Shown: positions 26,637 through 33,972 of the stretch, one piece after another | Layout: every line of letters begins with the position of its first letter | Position numbering within the stretch: position 1 is the stretch's first letter | From: a virus | Length of the DNA: 64,000 nt | Direction: 5' to 3' (one strand) | IMG/VR virus record: IMGVR_UViG_3300032053_000040 | Location: 1-64,000 of that record | Notes under the pieces: generated by a model | The model's database searches: none | What the model was told of the DNA's origin: nothing | What the model saw: the letters and a program-made list of their open reading frames with translations, nothing else | Program-made: the position numbers and the translations under genes

Positions 26637-26877
26637 GACATATTATCTTCGGGATATCAGCACTATCAAGTTTCTTCGTGGCCTTGCCGACAAAATAGAG
26701 TCAGGCGAATTTGAAGCTGGCCATGGATACGTGGTGGAGAGGAAGACCAAAGGCCGCAAGTATATAAAATTCACCGGCCTGATGGAGATCAAGTTCTGGC
26801 TAAAAGATACCTCCATCGAAGGAAAGTCATCGGATGAGGATGTAGGATGGCCGCCTCCCTTCGGCGACGTGTGGTGA
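26629..26877 (+). CDS. amphi-like small protein (archaeal virus family, unknown)
   Basis: 82 residues from ATG 26629, inside the previous gene's end. Y-L-R-D-I-S-T-I-K-F-L-R-G-L-A-D-K-I-E near the start resembles the amphipathic amino-terminus (L-x-x-L-A-D-x-I-E-x-G) of the amphi-Trp/CRISPR-free small domain family, with K-G-R-K-Y-I-K-F-x-G and a hydrophobic strand. The similarity is suggestive only. Confidence 0.55.
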   Translation: MSKTYYLRDISTIKFLRGLADKIESGEFEAGHGYVVERKTKGRKYIKFTGLMEIKFWLKDTSIEGKSSDEDVGWPPPFGDVW

Positions 26878-26883
26878 ACAACT

Positions 26884-27099
26884 ATGGCCGAGCACAGAAA
26901 CGATCCTGACGAAAAACTATCACCTCCCCTTTTGCAACGTTTTGTAGGCAAGAAATGTGAGATCCAGCTCCTCTCGGGCAGGACAGTAATCGCCGTGCTC
27001 ATCGGCTATCGGAAGTATGAGCTTCTGGTGAGCGAAGGAGGTTGGGAGAAGGTTATCAATAAGCACGCAGTAGCGAGCGTATCATTTAGAAGAGACTAA
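26884..27099 (+). CDS. Hfq / Sm-like RNA-binding protein
   Basis: 71 residues, near the length of an Sm fold. After an N-terminal helix (PPLLQRFVGKK) come strands C-E-I-Q-L-L-S-G-R-T-V-I-A-V-L-I-G-Y, E-L-L-V-S, and then V-I-N-K-H-A-V-A-S-V. The last part matches the Hfq Sm2 motif Y-K-H-A-I-S-T-V, and the LSG turn matches the Hfq Sm1 N-G turn. Hfq hexamers bind sRNAs and mRNAs; archaea use Lsm or Hfq versions. In a virus that also has several structured RNA candidates this is notable. Tyr of YKH is replaced by Asn. Confidence 0.7.
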   Translation: MAEHRNDPDEKLSPPLLQRFVGKKCEIQLLSGRTVIAVLIGYRKYELLVSEGGWEKVINKHAVASVSFRRD

Positions 27100-27118
27100 C
27101 TAATTTTGGAGTGATTTC

Positions 27119-28162
27119 ATGGTAAGATGTGACGAATTCTACAACAAGTGGCAACGCTGCGGAAACTTCTGCGAGAAGCATCCCAAGACGGCCGAAAGGA
27201 TAGAGAAGTTTCTCGATAAAATCCTGCCCCTTCTCGAAGAAGAAGTGGCAAAAAGTGAAATACTGAAAGGAGCCCTAAAACCGAAAGGGCCAATCATCTC
27301 AGAAACAGCATCCCGTGAACTTCTTGGCGAAGACGAAAAAACTCGCCGGGAGATGGCAAGGCAAATAGTAAAGAAGGCAGAAGAAAAGGCAATTGACGGA
27401 AAGCCCGTAATGGTGACAGCACCAGAGGTCAAGAACATCTGGGACGTGGTTCAACGGACGGCTGAAAAGAAGTCCAAGTTCAACCTGACCAACGACAACA
27501 TCGAGTGGGCTCGGTACACCTGGAACCCGGTCACTGGTTGCCTGGGTCCGGATGGAAAAGGTGTATGCAGCTACTGTTATGCCCGGGACATCTCCATGCG
27601 TTTCTACCATACCTTCGAGCCTACGTTCATTCCCGAACGCCTTCATGCTCCGCAGAACACAAAGGTTCCGCAGAACGCCATAGAAGAGCCTGGGTATAAG
27701 AACGTCTTCGTTTGCTCTATGGCCGATCTTTTCGGTGATTGGGTCGACAAAACCTGGATCGAACGTGTCATGCTGGCAGTTACTGAGGCACCCCAGTGGA
27801 CGTTCATATTTCTGACCAAGAACCCAAAGAGGCTCCTGGATACAACCTGGCCGGAGAACGCTTGGGTAGGGACTACTGTGGACGTCCAGGCCCGGGTAGA
27901 GAAGGCCTGCGAGGTCTTCAGAGATCTTGAGGCTCCGGTGAAGTTTCTCAGTTGCGAACCTCTCCTCGAACCTCTGGAGTTCAACGACCTGTCGATGTTC
28001 GACTGGATGATCATAGGCGGCCAGAGTGAGGTCAGCTCCTCCCCGGCATTTCAGCCGGATTGGATGTGGGTCGAGTCTCTATTGATCCAGGCCCGCAAGT
28101 TCGGCCTGAAGGTCTACTTCAAACCGAACCTGGAGAGCAGACCGAAGGAGTTCCCGACATGA
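27119..28162 (+). CDS. DUF5131 / phage Gp37-Gp68 family protein (radical-SAM-like)
   Basis: 347 residues. The conserved domain spans ~122-347: W-N-P-V-T-G-C, then C-S-Y-C-Y-A-R-D (Cys 141, 150, 153), F-V-C-S-M-A-D-L-F-G, F-L-T-K-N-P-K-R and P-E-N-A-W-V-G-T-T-V. Three Cys fit a radical-SAM-type Fe-S site although spacing is unusual for CxxxCxxC. The N-terminal ~120 residues are an extra helical part with its own Cys (4, 14, 18). Family members are common in phages and of unknown reaction. The ATG follows GGAGTG. Confidence 0.8.
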   Translation: MVRCDEFYNKWQRCGNFCEKHPKTAERIEKFLDKILPLLEEEVAKSEILKGALKPKGPIISETASRELLGEDEKTRREMARQIVKKAEEKAIDGKPVMVTAPEVKNIWDVVQRTAEKKSKFNLTNDNIEWARYTWNPVTGCLGPDGKGVCSYCYARDISMRFYHTFEPTFIPERLHAPQNTKVPQNAIEEPGYKNVFVCSMADLFGDWVDKTWIERVMLAVTEAPQWTFIFLTKNPKRLLDTTWPENAWVGTTVDVQARVEKACEVFRDLEAPVKFLSCEPLLEPLEFNDLSMFDWMIIGGQSEVSSSPAFQPDWMWVESLLIQARKFGLKVYFKPNLESRPKEFPT

Positions 28163-28350
28163 ATAAACTTTCAAAATGCCCAAAATGCCTGTATAGGTGG
28201 GAACGACGGGTAAAGGCTCCCAAAGCCTGTCCGAGATGTAAGACCAGGCTCGATGTAAAGCGAAAGATGTCCAATCTAATATATACGGACAAACCCAAAG
28301 ATTACAGCAGGTTGGATCTCATCACAGAAAAAGGAGAGATCGAAAGTTAG
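28159..28350 (+). CDS. small zinc-ribbon protein
   Basis: 63 residues starting at the ATGA overlap with the DUF5131 stop. CPKC and CPRC flank a basic stretch (RWERRVKAPKA), a classic zinc ribbon, then a basic region and an acidic tail. Likely nucleic acid or protein binding. Its end overlaps the downstream GTG. Confidence 0.65.
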   Translation: MNKLSKCPKCLYRWERRVKAPKACPRCKTRLDVKRKMSNLIYTDKPKDYSRLDLITEKGEIES

Positions 28351-28424
28351 TGAGGCAAAATGACCATCAAACCGAACCAGGAGAGCAGACCGAGAGAGTA
28401 TCCTCTGAGATAGAGGTGATAAAG

Positions 28425-28748
28425 ATGCCTGTATTTCGATACGATATGATTGACCATGATATAGTAGAGAATGTGCGTGTCTGCGTGAGACACGATCAAA
28501 GTAATTCGTATCCGATCAATATACCTGATATGAGAACGCGGGCCGTTTTTGCTCAGGAAATAGAGGAGGACAGACAGTATTTACGTGATCTTGAGAACAA
28601 AGTATCCATGCTACAAAATGAACTCAACGAGCTGAAAGAAAAGAGCTCTATCAATAAAAGGCTCTTACGTGTCGAAGAAAAAGTAAATGCAATCGACCAC
28701 CGACTAAAACTCGACAAGATTCTCAAGGCAAGCTACCAAAACCCATAA
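28425..28748 (+). CDS. coiled-coil protein
   Basis: 107 residues from ATG 28425, behind GAGGTGA. GTG 28350 would add 25 residues, but that segment contains a copied 30-bp piece of the DUF5131 gene end, so it is probably not coding. An N-terminal ~40 residues (PVFRYDMIDHDI) precede a long coiled coil (DLENKVSMLQNELNELKEK). No known family. Confidence 0.6.
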   Translation: MPVFRYDMIDHDIVENVRVCVRHDQSNSYPINIPDMRTRAVFAQEIEEDRQYLRDLENKVSMLQNELNELKEKSSINKRLLRVEEKVNAIDHRLKLDKILKASYQNP

Positions 28749-28799
28749 ATATCAATACACCATATTAAACTACATGGCAGATTTAGGAGGGCAAACAGG

Positions 28800-30815
28800 T
28801 TGAATATGTGGGAGGAATTCCTCTCGGATAGGTATTATCCGAAAGTCTTGGATCTAGCCGAGCATTTCCCGGACAGACGTAGCCTTTACGTTAACTTCCG
28901 GGACGTCGAGATATTCAACCCGGAGATGGCGGATCGTATCCTCGAATCGCCACCACAGGAACTCAGTGATGCCCAAACAGCTCTGCGCTCGGTCGACCTA
29001 CCGCTTGACGTAACCTTCGATGAAAACACGTTTCTTCGTATCCTCAACCTCCCCTTAACCCAACGATACCGTGCCAGCCAGCTCCGAGCGGAACACGTCG
29101 GCAAACTAATAGCTATCGAGGGCATGGTCCGGACGGCGACGGAGATCCGGCCTAAGATAGTCTCAGCGATGTACAGGTGCCAGAGGTGCGGCCAGGAGTT
29201 CTTCAAATCTCAATCCGGCTTCCAGTTTGACGACAAGAACATTCGTTGCGACAACGATGCCTGCGATAGGGCCGGTCCCTTCAAGTTACTCCTCGACCAG
29301 AGTCGTTTCATCGATGCCCAACGGTTGCGTCTGCAAGAATCCATCGAGGATATAGGAGCCCGATCCATCCCCCAGATCCTGGAGATAGAGGCCGAAGGAG
29401 ACATAGCAGGCACAATAAACCCCGGCGACCGCGTAATAGTCAACGGCATAATCACCTCGTACAGGAAACCAGGCAATATTGCCCTATCGAACTACTTCGA
29501 ACTCTACATGAAAGTTGTCTCAATCGAGATGGAAGAACAAGAATATGAAGAGATAGACATCTCCATGCAGGACCAGGCCGAGATCCTGAAGCTGGCCCAA
29601 AAAGGAGACGTCCTCGCCCAGTTCAGGCAATCAATAGCTCCTTCAATATACGGAAACGATGTCATAAAGGAGGCCCTCTCCCTTCAACTCGTTTCCTCGC
29701 CAGAAGTCAAGAACTTTGACGGAACAGTCAACCGGGGCGACATCCATGTCCTACTCGTAGGAGATCCTGGTGTAGCCAAGAGCCAGATGCTCAGGTACAT
29801 GGCAAAGATATCTCCCCGGGGCCTCTACACCTCCGGCAAAGGCACCACGTCGGCCGGGCTCACTGCGACCGCAGTAAAGGACGAGCATGGCGACGGTCGC
29901 TGGACTATAGAAGCCGGCGCTCTCCCCCTATCCGACCGGGGCATCTGTTGTATAGATGAAATGGATAAGATGAACGAGAAAGATAGAGAGGGGCTACACG
30001 AGGGCATGGAGCAACAAACCGTAAGTGTCTCAAAGGCAGGCATCTCCGCGACTCTACGTTGCCGCTGTTCCGTCCTGGCCGCTGCGAACCCTACTGCCGG
30101 AAGGTTCGATCGAGCCGGCATAATAGCCGACCAGATCAATCTCCTCCCCACGCTCTTGAGTCGTTTCGACCTAATTTTTATCTGCCTGGACGTGCCCGAC
30201 AAAGACCAGGACCGCGAACTCGCTGATCATATCCTGAACGTGCGAACCCATCCGCAATCCAAAGCTCCCGTCATAGAACCGGCGCTCCTTCGCAAATACA
30301 TAGCCTACGCAAGGAGAAACATCTTCCCCGAACTCTCGGAAGAAGCCGGAAAGGAGATCAAAGAGTTCTGGCTGTCTTTGAGGGGCCAGTACGGGGGCAA
30401 ACCCAACCAGCCCATTCCAACGACTGCGAGACAACTCGAAGCTCTCTACAGGCTGGCATCCGCGTCTGCAAGGCTCAGACTCTCTGCGACTATCGATGGC
30501 CAGGATGCCAAGAAGGCAATCGACCTGACGGAATACTGCATGAAACAGGTCGGAGTCGACCCGGAGACCGGCCTGTTCGACGTAGGCGTGATAGACCTGG
30601 GAACTCCCAAGACGGAATCGGACAAAACGTTAGTCGTAGAACGCATAATCCGAGAACTAGGTCGGCAATCCCAGGGCAAAGCAGCCGAAGAGGAGATCCT
30701 GGCAGCAGCCTTCCAGCAGGGTATAGACGAGGACCGAGCCAGGAATATCATCTCCAGGATGAGGAGGGATGGGCGATTGGTTGAGCCACGAAACGGGTTC
30801 TACTCGTTTCCATAA
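28800..30815 (+). CDS. mcm: MCM replicative helicase
   Basis: 671 residues. TTG 28800 is 7 nt from AGGAGGG; ATG 28806 is an alternative. N-terminal zinc binding CQRC (about 126-129) and C-D-N-D-A-C (about 150), the beta-hairpin domain, then the AAA+ module: Walker A GDPGVAKSQ (about 321), Walker B CIDEMDKM (about 383), sensor/arginine finger L-S-R-F-D (about 452). C-terminal winged helix ends in a Tyr-Phe-Pro. Complete, with all catalytic motifs. A viral MCM takes over replication initiation/elongation in archaea. Confidence 0.95.
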   Translation: MNMWEEFLSDRYYPKVLDLAEHFPDRRSLYVNFRDVEIFNPEMADRILESPPQELSDAQTALRSVDLPLDVTFDENTFLRILNLPLTQRYRASQLRAEHVGKLIAIEGMVRTATEIRPKIVSAMYRCQRCGQEFFKSQSGFQFDDKNIRCDNDACDRAGPFKLLLDQSRFIDAQRLRLQESIEDIGARSIPQILEIEAEGDIAGTINPGDRVIVNGIITSYRKPGNIALSNYFELYMKVVSIEMEEQEYEEIDISMQDQAEILKLAQKGDVLAQFRQSIAPSIYGNDVIKEALSLQLVSSPEVKNFDGTVNRGDIHVLLVGDPGVAKSQMLRYMAKISPRGLYTSGKGTTSAGLTATAVKDEHGDGRWTIEAGALPLSDRGICCIDEMDKMNEKDREGLHEGMEQQTVSVSKAGISATLRCRCSVLAAANPTAGRFDRAGIIADQINLLPTLLSRFDLIFICLDVPDKDQDRELADHILNVRTHPQSKAPVIEPALLRKYIAYARRNIFPELSEEAGKEIKEFWLSLRGQYGGKPNQPIPTTARQLEALYRLASASARLRLSATIDGQDAKKAIDLTEYCMKQVGVDPETGLFDVGVIDLGTPKTESDKTLVVERIIRELGRQSQGKAAEEEILAAAFQQGIDEDRARNIISRMRRDGRLVEPRNGFYSFP

Positions 30816-30853
30816 CGCTCTTCCATAGAAAATATTAAATTAAAGGACTGACC

Positions 30854-31180
30854 TTGAATATCATGATGGAACAAAATACAGTCACGCTGGAATCGCTGAA
30901 GAAGATCGGGTTCAACGAGACGGAGGCCCGGATACTTGCAGTTCTCGATGCCTCTCAGTTCAAGACGACCGTCGAGATAGCCGACGAGCTGCTCTACAAA
31001 CAGTCCCAGATCAGTCGGGCCACAACGCGCCTGGTCGATCTAGGTCTGGTTGAGTTCGGCGAGATCAAGGGCTCTCTAGGTCGCCCGATGAAGGCGTACA
31101 GGTTGGTTCCATCTGCCCTCTGGAACTATCGGCATAGGCTCCTGTCAGAGGCCAGAAAAGCAATCGAGGAGATTGTCTGA
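30854..31180 (+). CDS. winged-helix regulator (TrmB-like)
   Basis: 108 residues. Starts TTG/ATG around 30854-30866. The motif L-K-K-I-G-F-N-E-T-E-A-R-I-L-A-V-L is the TrmB/MarR-type opening, then the winged helix with Q-S-Q-I-S-R-A-T-T-R-L-V-D-L and a wing region (GRPMKAYRLV). Forms a tandem pair with the next gene. Confidence 0.75.
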   Translation: MNIMMEQNTVTLESLKKIGFNETEARILAVLDASQFKTTVEIADELLYKQSQISRATTRLVDLGLVEFGEIKGSLGRPMKAYRLVPSALWNYRHRLLSEARKAIEEIV

Positions 31181-31491
31181 TGGCCAAAGATCTCAGTATC
31201 AACGAAAACCTGATCAAAATCTTTGTAGCCACTGGCATGAGACCCGAAGAAGCCAAGGTGCTGCTCTATATGCTTGATGTCGAAGACGATGCGGTCGTCC
31301 AGTCATATGCAATTCGAGCCGCAACAGGCATGAGCCAGCCCCAGATCTCCAGGGCCTTCCAGGGTCACATCAGACGCGGCTGGATAGATGGCATAAAGCA
31401 TCTCGGGTACATCCGAACAAAGAGCGTCCGGGCTATCAAGATGGAGATCCTCAAAAGTTATCGGGATGTCGTAGCAATGGCATCTATATAG
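31180..31491 (+). CDS. winged-helix regulator, partner of the previous gene
   Basis: 103 residues; ATG overlaps the stop of the first. M-R-P-E-E-A-K-V-L-L-Y-M-L matches the same opening as the upstream paralogue, and S-Q-P-Q-I-S-R-A-F-Q-G-H-I-R-R-G-W is the recognition helix. The two proteins are homologous in layout and could heterodimerise or act at different sites. Confidence 0.7.
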   Translation: MAKDLSINENLIKIFVATGMRPEEAKVLLYMLDVEDDAVVQSYAIRAATGMSQPQISRAFQGHIRRGWIDGIKHLGYIRTKSVRAIKMEILKSYRDVVAMASI

Positions 31492-31522
31492 AATTAAAAA
31501 ACGGAAGGAGGGCACGCATAAT

Positions 31523-32086
31523 ATGATAAACAAGATAACCTTCAAGGCGGACGAGCGGCTAGTGATGGCACTCGATCTGCTCCAGAAGGAAGCCAATTTA
31601 GATAAAGACGACGTGATCAACAGGGCGATCTACTTTTACCTGGATCTCGGAGGTCCGGACGGAGAGTTCCGTCTCAAGATGCAACACGCACTCAAAGACA
31701 TCTTCGGTTTCAACGACCTGGTAGGCCTGGATAAGTTCATCGAACGCCAGGTAGCTTATTATCTATCCCAAAAGGAGCCATCGCCGCCTCCAAAAAACAC
31801 ATCGGACCCATCTATCGTTGAGCAGATCCAGACGTACAAGCCAAAGTTGGACGATGCTCTTGGAATTCTGGCTAACGAGCTTGATGGTGGAAATGATATA
31901 AAAGCGGAGGACGTTGCTGCACGATCTGGTCTAAATGTATCCCTCATGTCGCGAATGCTATCCCATTTCGGGATTAATTCCATTCGCAAACGTGCAAAAG
32001 GCAAACGATCAACCGTCTACGAGCCGGACCAGCTAGACAACGTGAAACAGGCCCTGGAGGGATTGGCAGATGCAAAATCATCATAA
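31523..32086 (+). CDS. RHH-like N-terminal domain with C-terminal helix-turn-helix
   Basis: 187 residues. N-terminal K-I-T-F-K-A-D-E-R-L-V-M-A-L-D-L-L and D-D-V-I-N-R-A-I-Y-F-Y-L fit a ribbon-helix-helix, the middle is an acidic/Pro linker and the C-terminus has a helix-turn-helix (AARSGLNVSLMSRMLSHFG) with a basic tail. Possible viral regulator or partitioning factor. Overlaps the next gene. Confidence 0.65.
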   Translation: MINKITFKADERLVMALDLLQKEANLDKDDVINRAIYFYLDLGGPDGEFRLKMQHALKDIFGFNDLVGLDKFIERQVAYYLSQKEPSPPPKNTSDPSIVEQIQTYKPKLDDALGILANELDGGNDIKAEDVAARSGLNVSLMSRMLSHFGINSIRKRAKGKRSTVYEPDQLDNVKQALEGLADAKSS

Positions 32087-32276
32087 AACGGAGATCGCTG
32101 AAGCGGCAAAGAAAGGCGCGCTTAGTTTTCTAACCAAAGATCAAATCACGGACCCCAACGCATGTTCTTACTGTGGTGGACAACTTTGGTATGGGCAATA
32201 TTATGATCGCAAGTTGAAAATGATGAGGTTCACAGAGACACGAAGGTGTGGAAAATGCCATCGTCTAGAGAGGTAA
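32070..32276 (+). CDS. zinc-ribbon protein
   Basis: 68 residues: CSYC and CGKC (about 32 and 60), separated by an aromatic-rich region (GGQLWYGQYYD). Basic and small. The stop is directly followed by the A-rich promoter of the structured RNA downstream. Confidence 0.65.
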   Translation: MQNHHKTEIAEAAKKGALSFLTKDQITDPNACSYCGGQLWYGQYYDRKLKMMRFTETRRCGKCHRLER

Positions 32277-32283
32277 AGCGAAA

Positions 32284-32293
32284 AAAATATAAG
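32284..32293 (+). promoter_or_regulatory. promoter of the 32.3-kb RNA
   Basis: AAAATATAAG lies 27 bp upstream of the first paired base at 32314. GAAAAARATATAAG followed by GGAGGTG is shared with 33746-33771. Confidence 0.6.
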
Positions 32294-32313
32294 CTGCGGA
32301 GGTGAACAAGGAT

Positions 32314-32430
32314 ATCAGGATAGGCTACGACAACTAAAGTGACTTCTGGATAAGATCTTGGGGTTCTAATTGTATCACCACATATACCTTCCCCAGGATC
32401 GCTGTCGAGGCCTATCCTGATTTCTTCTCT
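32314..32430 (+). ncRNA. structured RNA candidate, type shared with 33.8-kb copy
   Basis: Terminal stem: ATCAGGATAGGC (32314-32325) pairs with GCCTATCCTGAT (32410-32421), 12 of 12, and continues with a T-G wobble, an A-A mismatch and CGACA/TGTCG (32328-32332 / 32403-32407), giving ~19 bp. An inner stem is GATCTTGGGG (32354-32363) with CCCCAGGATC (32391-32400), 10 pairs with one wobble. Tail TTTCTTCTCT. It may be an independent RNA or the structured 5' leader of the SWIM gene that begins 3 nt later. No known riboswitch match was recognised. Confidence 0.65.
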
Positions 32431-32432
32431 AA

Positions 32433-32711
32433 ATGCGACTCATTAAGCGGATCGATATAGACGTTTTCATGGTAGAGTCGACTGACGGCGACAAGTGCTA
32501 CCGTGTGGAGTACGTGCGGGGTGTCTGGGTCTGCAATTGTACCGGCTTCCTCATGCACGGCATGTACCAGGACAAAGATTGCATCCATATCGCAGTAGTC
32601 AAGCAAAAGTTCCCAGAGATCAGTCGACGCGCATCCACGATCAAAGTCCGTTGCTCCAATCCTCTAGGATACGAGATAGATATGCTGGCCTGGGCCAGAG
32701 GTGAGGTCTAA
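32433..32711 (+). CDS. SWIM zinc-finger protein
   Basis: 92 residues. The SWIM signature is C-N-C followed after 14 residues by C-I-H (W-V-C-N-C-T-G-F and D-C-I-H-I). SWIM domains bind DNA or protein partners in archaeal and phage repair systems. Preceded by the RNA structure and not by a clear Shine-Dalgarno. A second SWIM gene lies at 48638. Confidence 0.75.
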   Translation: MRLIKRIDIDVFMVESTDGDKCYRVEYVRGVWVCNCTGFLMHGMYQDKDCIHIAVVKQKFPEISRRASTIKVRCSNPLGYEIDMLAWARGEV

Positions 32712-32713
32712 AG

Positions 32714-32833
32714 ATGCAGAAGTTAAGGGATGACGGAATGGAAAAAGACAACGATATCCCCGATCTGGTTGAGGTACTTGCGGTACTGATCTGCTGGATT
32801 GGTATGATTGTTTTTGTGTATCTCTCTCGATGA
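32714..32833 (+). CDS. micro-protein with one membrane helix
   Basis: 39 residues: polar acidic N-terminus then IPDLVEVLAVLICWIGMIVF, a single transmembrane span, and a basic end. One of several tiny membrane proteins. Confidence 0.5.
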   Translation: MQKLRDDGMEKDNDIPDLVEVLAVLICWIGMIVFVYLSR

Positions 32834-32848
32834 AGGTGGTTAGCAAAC

Positions 32849-33106
32849 ATGTGTAACGTTTCAGGTGTAAGCAGGGCGATGATAGCCCACGGGTTGATAG
32901 AAGCAGTAAAGCAACTGCCAAATGGCAGGAGTTTTCTTCTGAAAGATGTCGTCCAGAACATGAATCCTGGAAATGCAGCGACTCTGCTCAAGTTCCGGGG
33001 TCTTATCAGGTTGGCTAATAGGGGGCCCTACGGTAATCCCCATTCTTGGAGAACCACGGAGAAACACCGGAGGCTTCTTGAATACTGGGAGGAGCGGGGG
33101 GTATGA
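32849..33106 (+). CDS. hypothetical small protein, helix-turn-helix-like
   Basis: 85 residues. Helical start (SRAMIAHGLIEAVKQ), then a basic region with R-F-R-G-L-I-R-L and a C-terminal H-R-R-L-L-E-Y-W. The layout (helix, turn, strand) fits a small winged helix similar to those in archaeal viruses, but the match is weak. Confidence 0.55.
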   Translation: MCNVSGVSRAMIAHGLIEAVKQLPNGRSFLLKDVVQNMNPGNAATLLKFRGLIRLANRGPYGNPHSWRTTEKHRRLLEYWEERGV

Positions 33107-33107
33107 C

Positions 33108-33425
33108 ATGAACCCAGTTGAATCGATGGGTCTACTCGTGATAGGTGGAATCCTAATCTGGATGATTTGCACAAAGATTACAGATAGTCGCGATCTCCCC
33201 TATCCGATGGAACATATCTACCTGAAGAGGCTAGACCCGGAGGTGGGCACGAAAAACCTACCTCCATGGACAATTATTAATGATTTCAAGTGGACGTATT
33301 CAGAGTCAGATCGAGCCTACATCGCGTTTCATAAAAACCAAAAATTCAAGTTACTCCAGATCGCAGCTCGCGGAACCTATGCGGTAGCAGTAGAACGCAT
33401 CTTTGGGTTCGATATGACAATTTAA
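33108..33425 (+). CDS. membrane-anchored protein
   Basis: 105 residues from ATG 33108, behind GGGGG. N-terminal transmembrane segment (SMGLLVIGGILIWMICTKI), then a soluble beta-rich domain (WTIINDFKWTYSESDRAYIAF), Tyr/Lys-rich. Fits a membrane-attached accessory protein. No family recognised. Confidence 0.6.
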   Translation: MNPVESMGLLVIGGILIWMICTKITDSRDLPYPMEHIYLKRLDPEVGTKNLPPWTIINDFKWTYSESDRAYIAFHKNQKFKLLQIAARGTYAVAVERIFGFDMTI

Positions 33426-33443
33426 TAGAAAAAGAAATAAAGT

Positions 33444-33776
33444 ATGACCGATGCAACTTCCGTTATGAATCCGGTGAAAAAGTTACTGGAGTTGGACAGG
33501 CAGGCCGGCGAGAAGCTCACGGCCAGGCTGGAAGAGGCGGAGGCTTCTGAAGGCGGTAAGAAAACCAAACGAGGGCTTCAGATTGCGGTCTCCCTTGTTC
33601 TCATCCTGGGAGGGTTCTTTTTTATACTCGTTGGTGTGGGGATGATCGCAACGTTAATAGGAATACCTCTCGGTATAGGATTCCTTCTAGCTGGGGGTGC
33701 TCTAATCGCAGCCGGCGCGAAGTTCTGGAATTTCAAACCAGGGACGGAAAAAGATATAAGTTCAGGAGGTGCATAG
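33444..33776 (+). CDS. two-span membrane protein
   Basis: 110 residues: helical Glu/Lys-rich N-terminus, then two membrane helices (LQIAVSLVLILGGFFFILVG and IGIPLGIGFLLAGGALIAAG) and a short tail. Holin-like topology is possible, but so are many other roles. Its final codons overlap the promoter of the downstream RNA. Confidence 0.6.
   Translation: MTDATSVMNPVKKLLELDRQAGEKLTARLEEAEASEGGKKTKRGLQIAVSLVLILGGFFFILVGVGMIATLIGIPLGIGFLLAGGALIAAGAKFWNFKPGTEKDISSGGA
33751..33760 (+). promoter_or_regulatory. promoter of the 33.8-kb RNA
   Basis: AAGATATAAG, embedded in the end of the membrane-protein gene, 27 bp before 33781. Together with the following GGAGGTG it aligns without gaps to the promoter at 32279-32304. 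Confidence 0.55.
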
Positions 33777-33780
33777 AAGA

Positions 33781-33944
33781 CCTGGGACGAGCAGAACAAG
33801 TCGACTTACCCTATTTGTCGAATCCCTTCGATATCTACACCTCCGCTGGCGAAGCGTCCGGTGGCATCCGGGCCGGCGGAAAACCTGGTCGGCTCTTAGA
33901 TCACTCATCCGTTGAGACTGCTCGTCCCGGTTCTTCTTCTCTTT
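33781..33944 (+). ncRNA. structured RNA candidate, type shared with 32.3-kb copy
   Basis: GGGACGAGCAG (33784-33794) pairs perfectly with CTGCTCGTCCC (33918-33928), extended outward by a T-G wobble and a C-G pair. Inner hairpins include TCGAC (33801-33805) / GTCGA (33817-33821) and a CACC/GGTG plus CGCT/AGCG hairpin around 33838-33872. The tail is TTCTTCTTCTCTTT (33931-33944), matching the TTCTTCTCT tail of the other copy. It lies in a 196-bp gap with no coding potential and no overlap with a gene. Sequence of the stem differs from copy one but the architecture is the same. Confidence 0.65.
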
Positions 33945-33972
33945 AGTCTGCGGCAAACAGAGGTGTTTTTTG

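Noticed and set aside
32302-32337. 11-codon leader peptide from GTG 32302
   Set aside because: The GTG lies inside the GGAGGTG element and upstream of the expected transcript start, so translation is unlikely.
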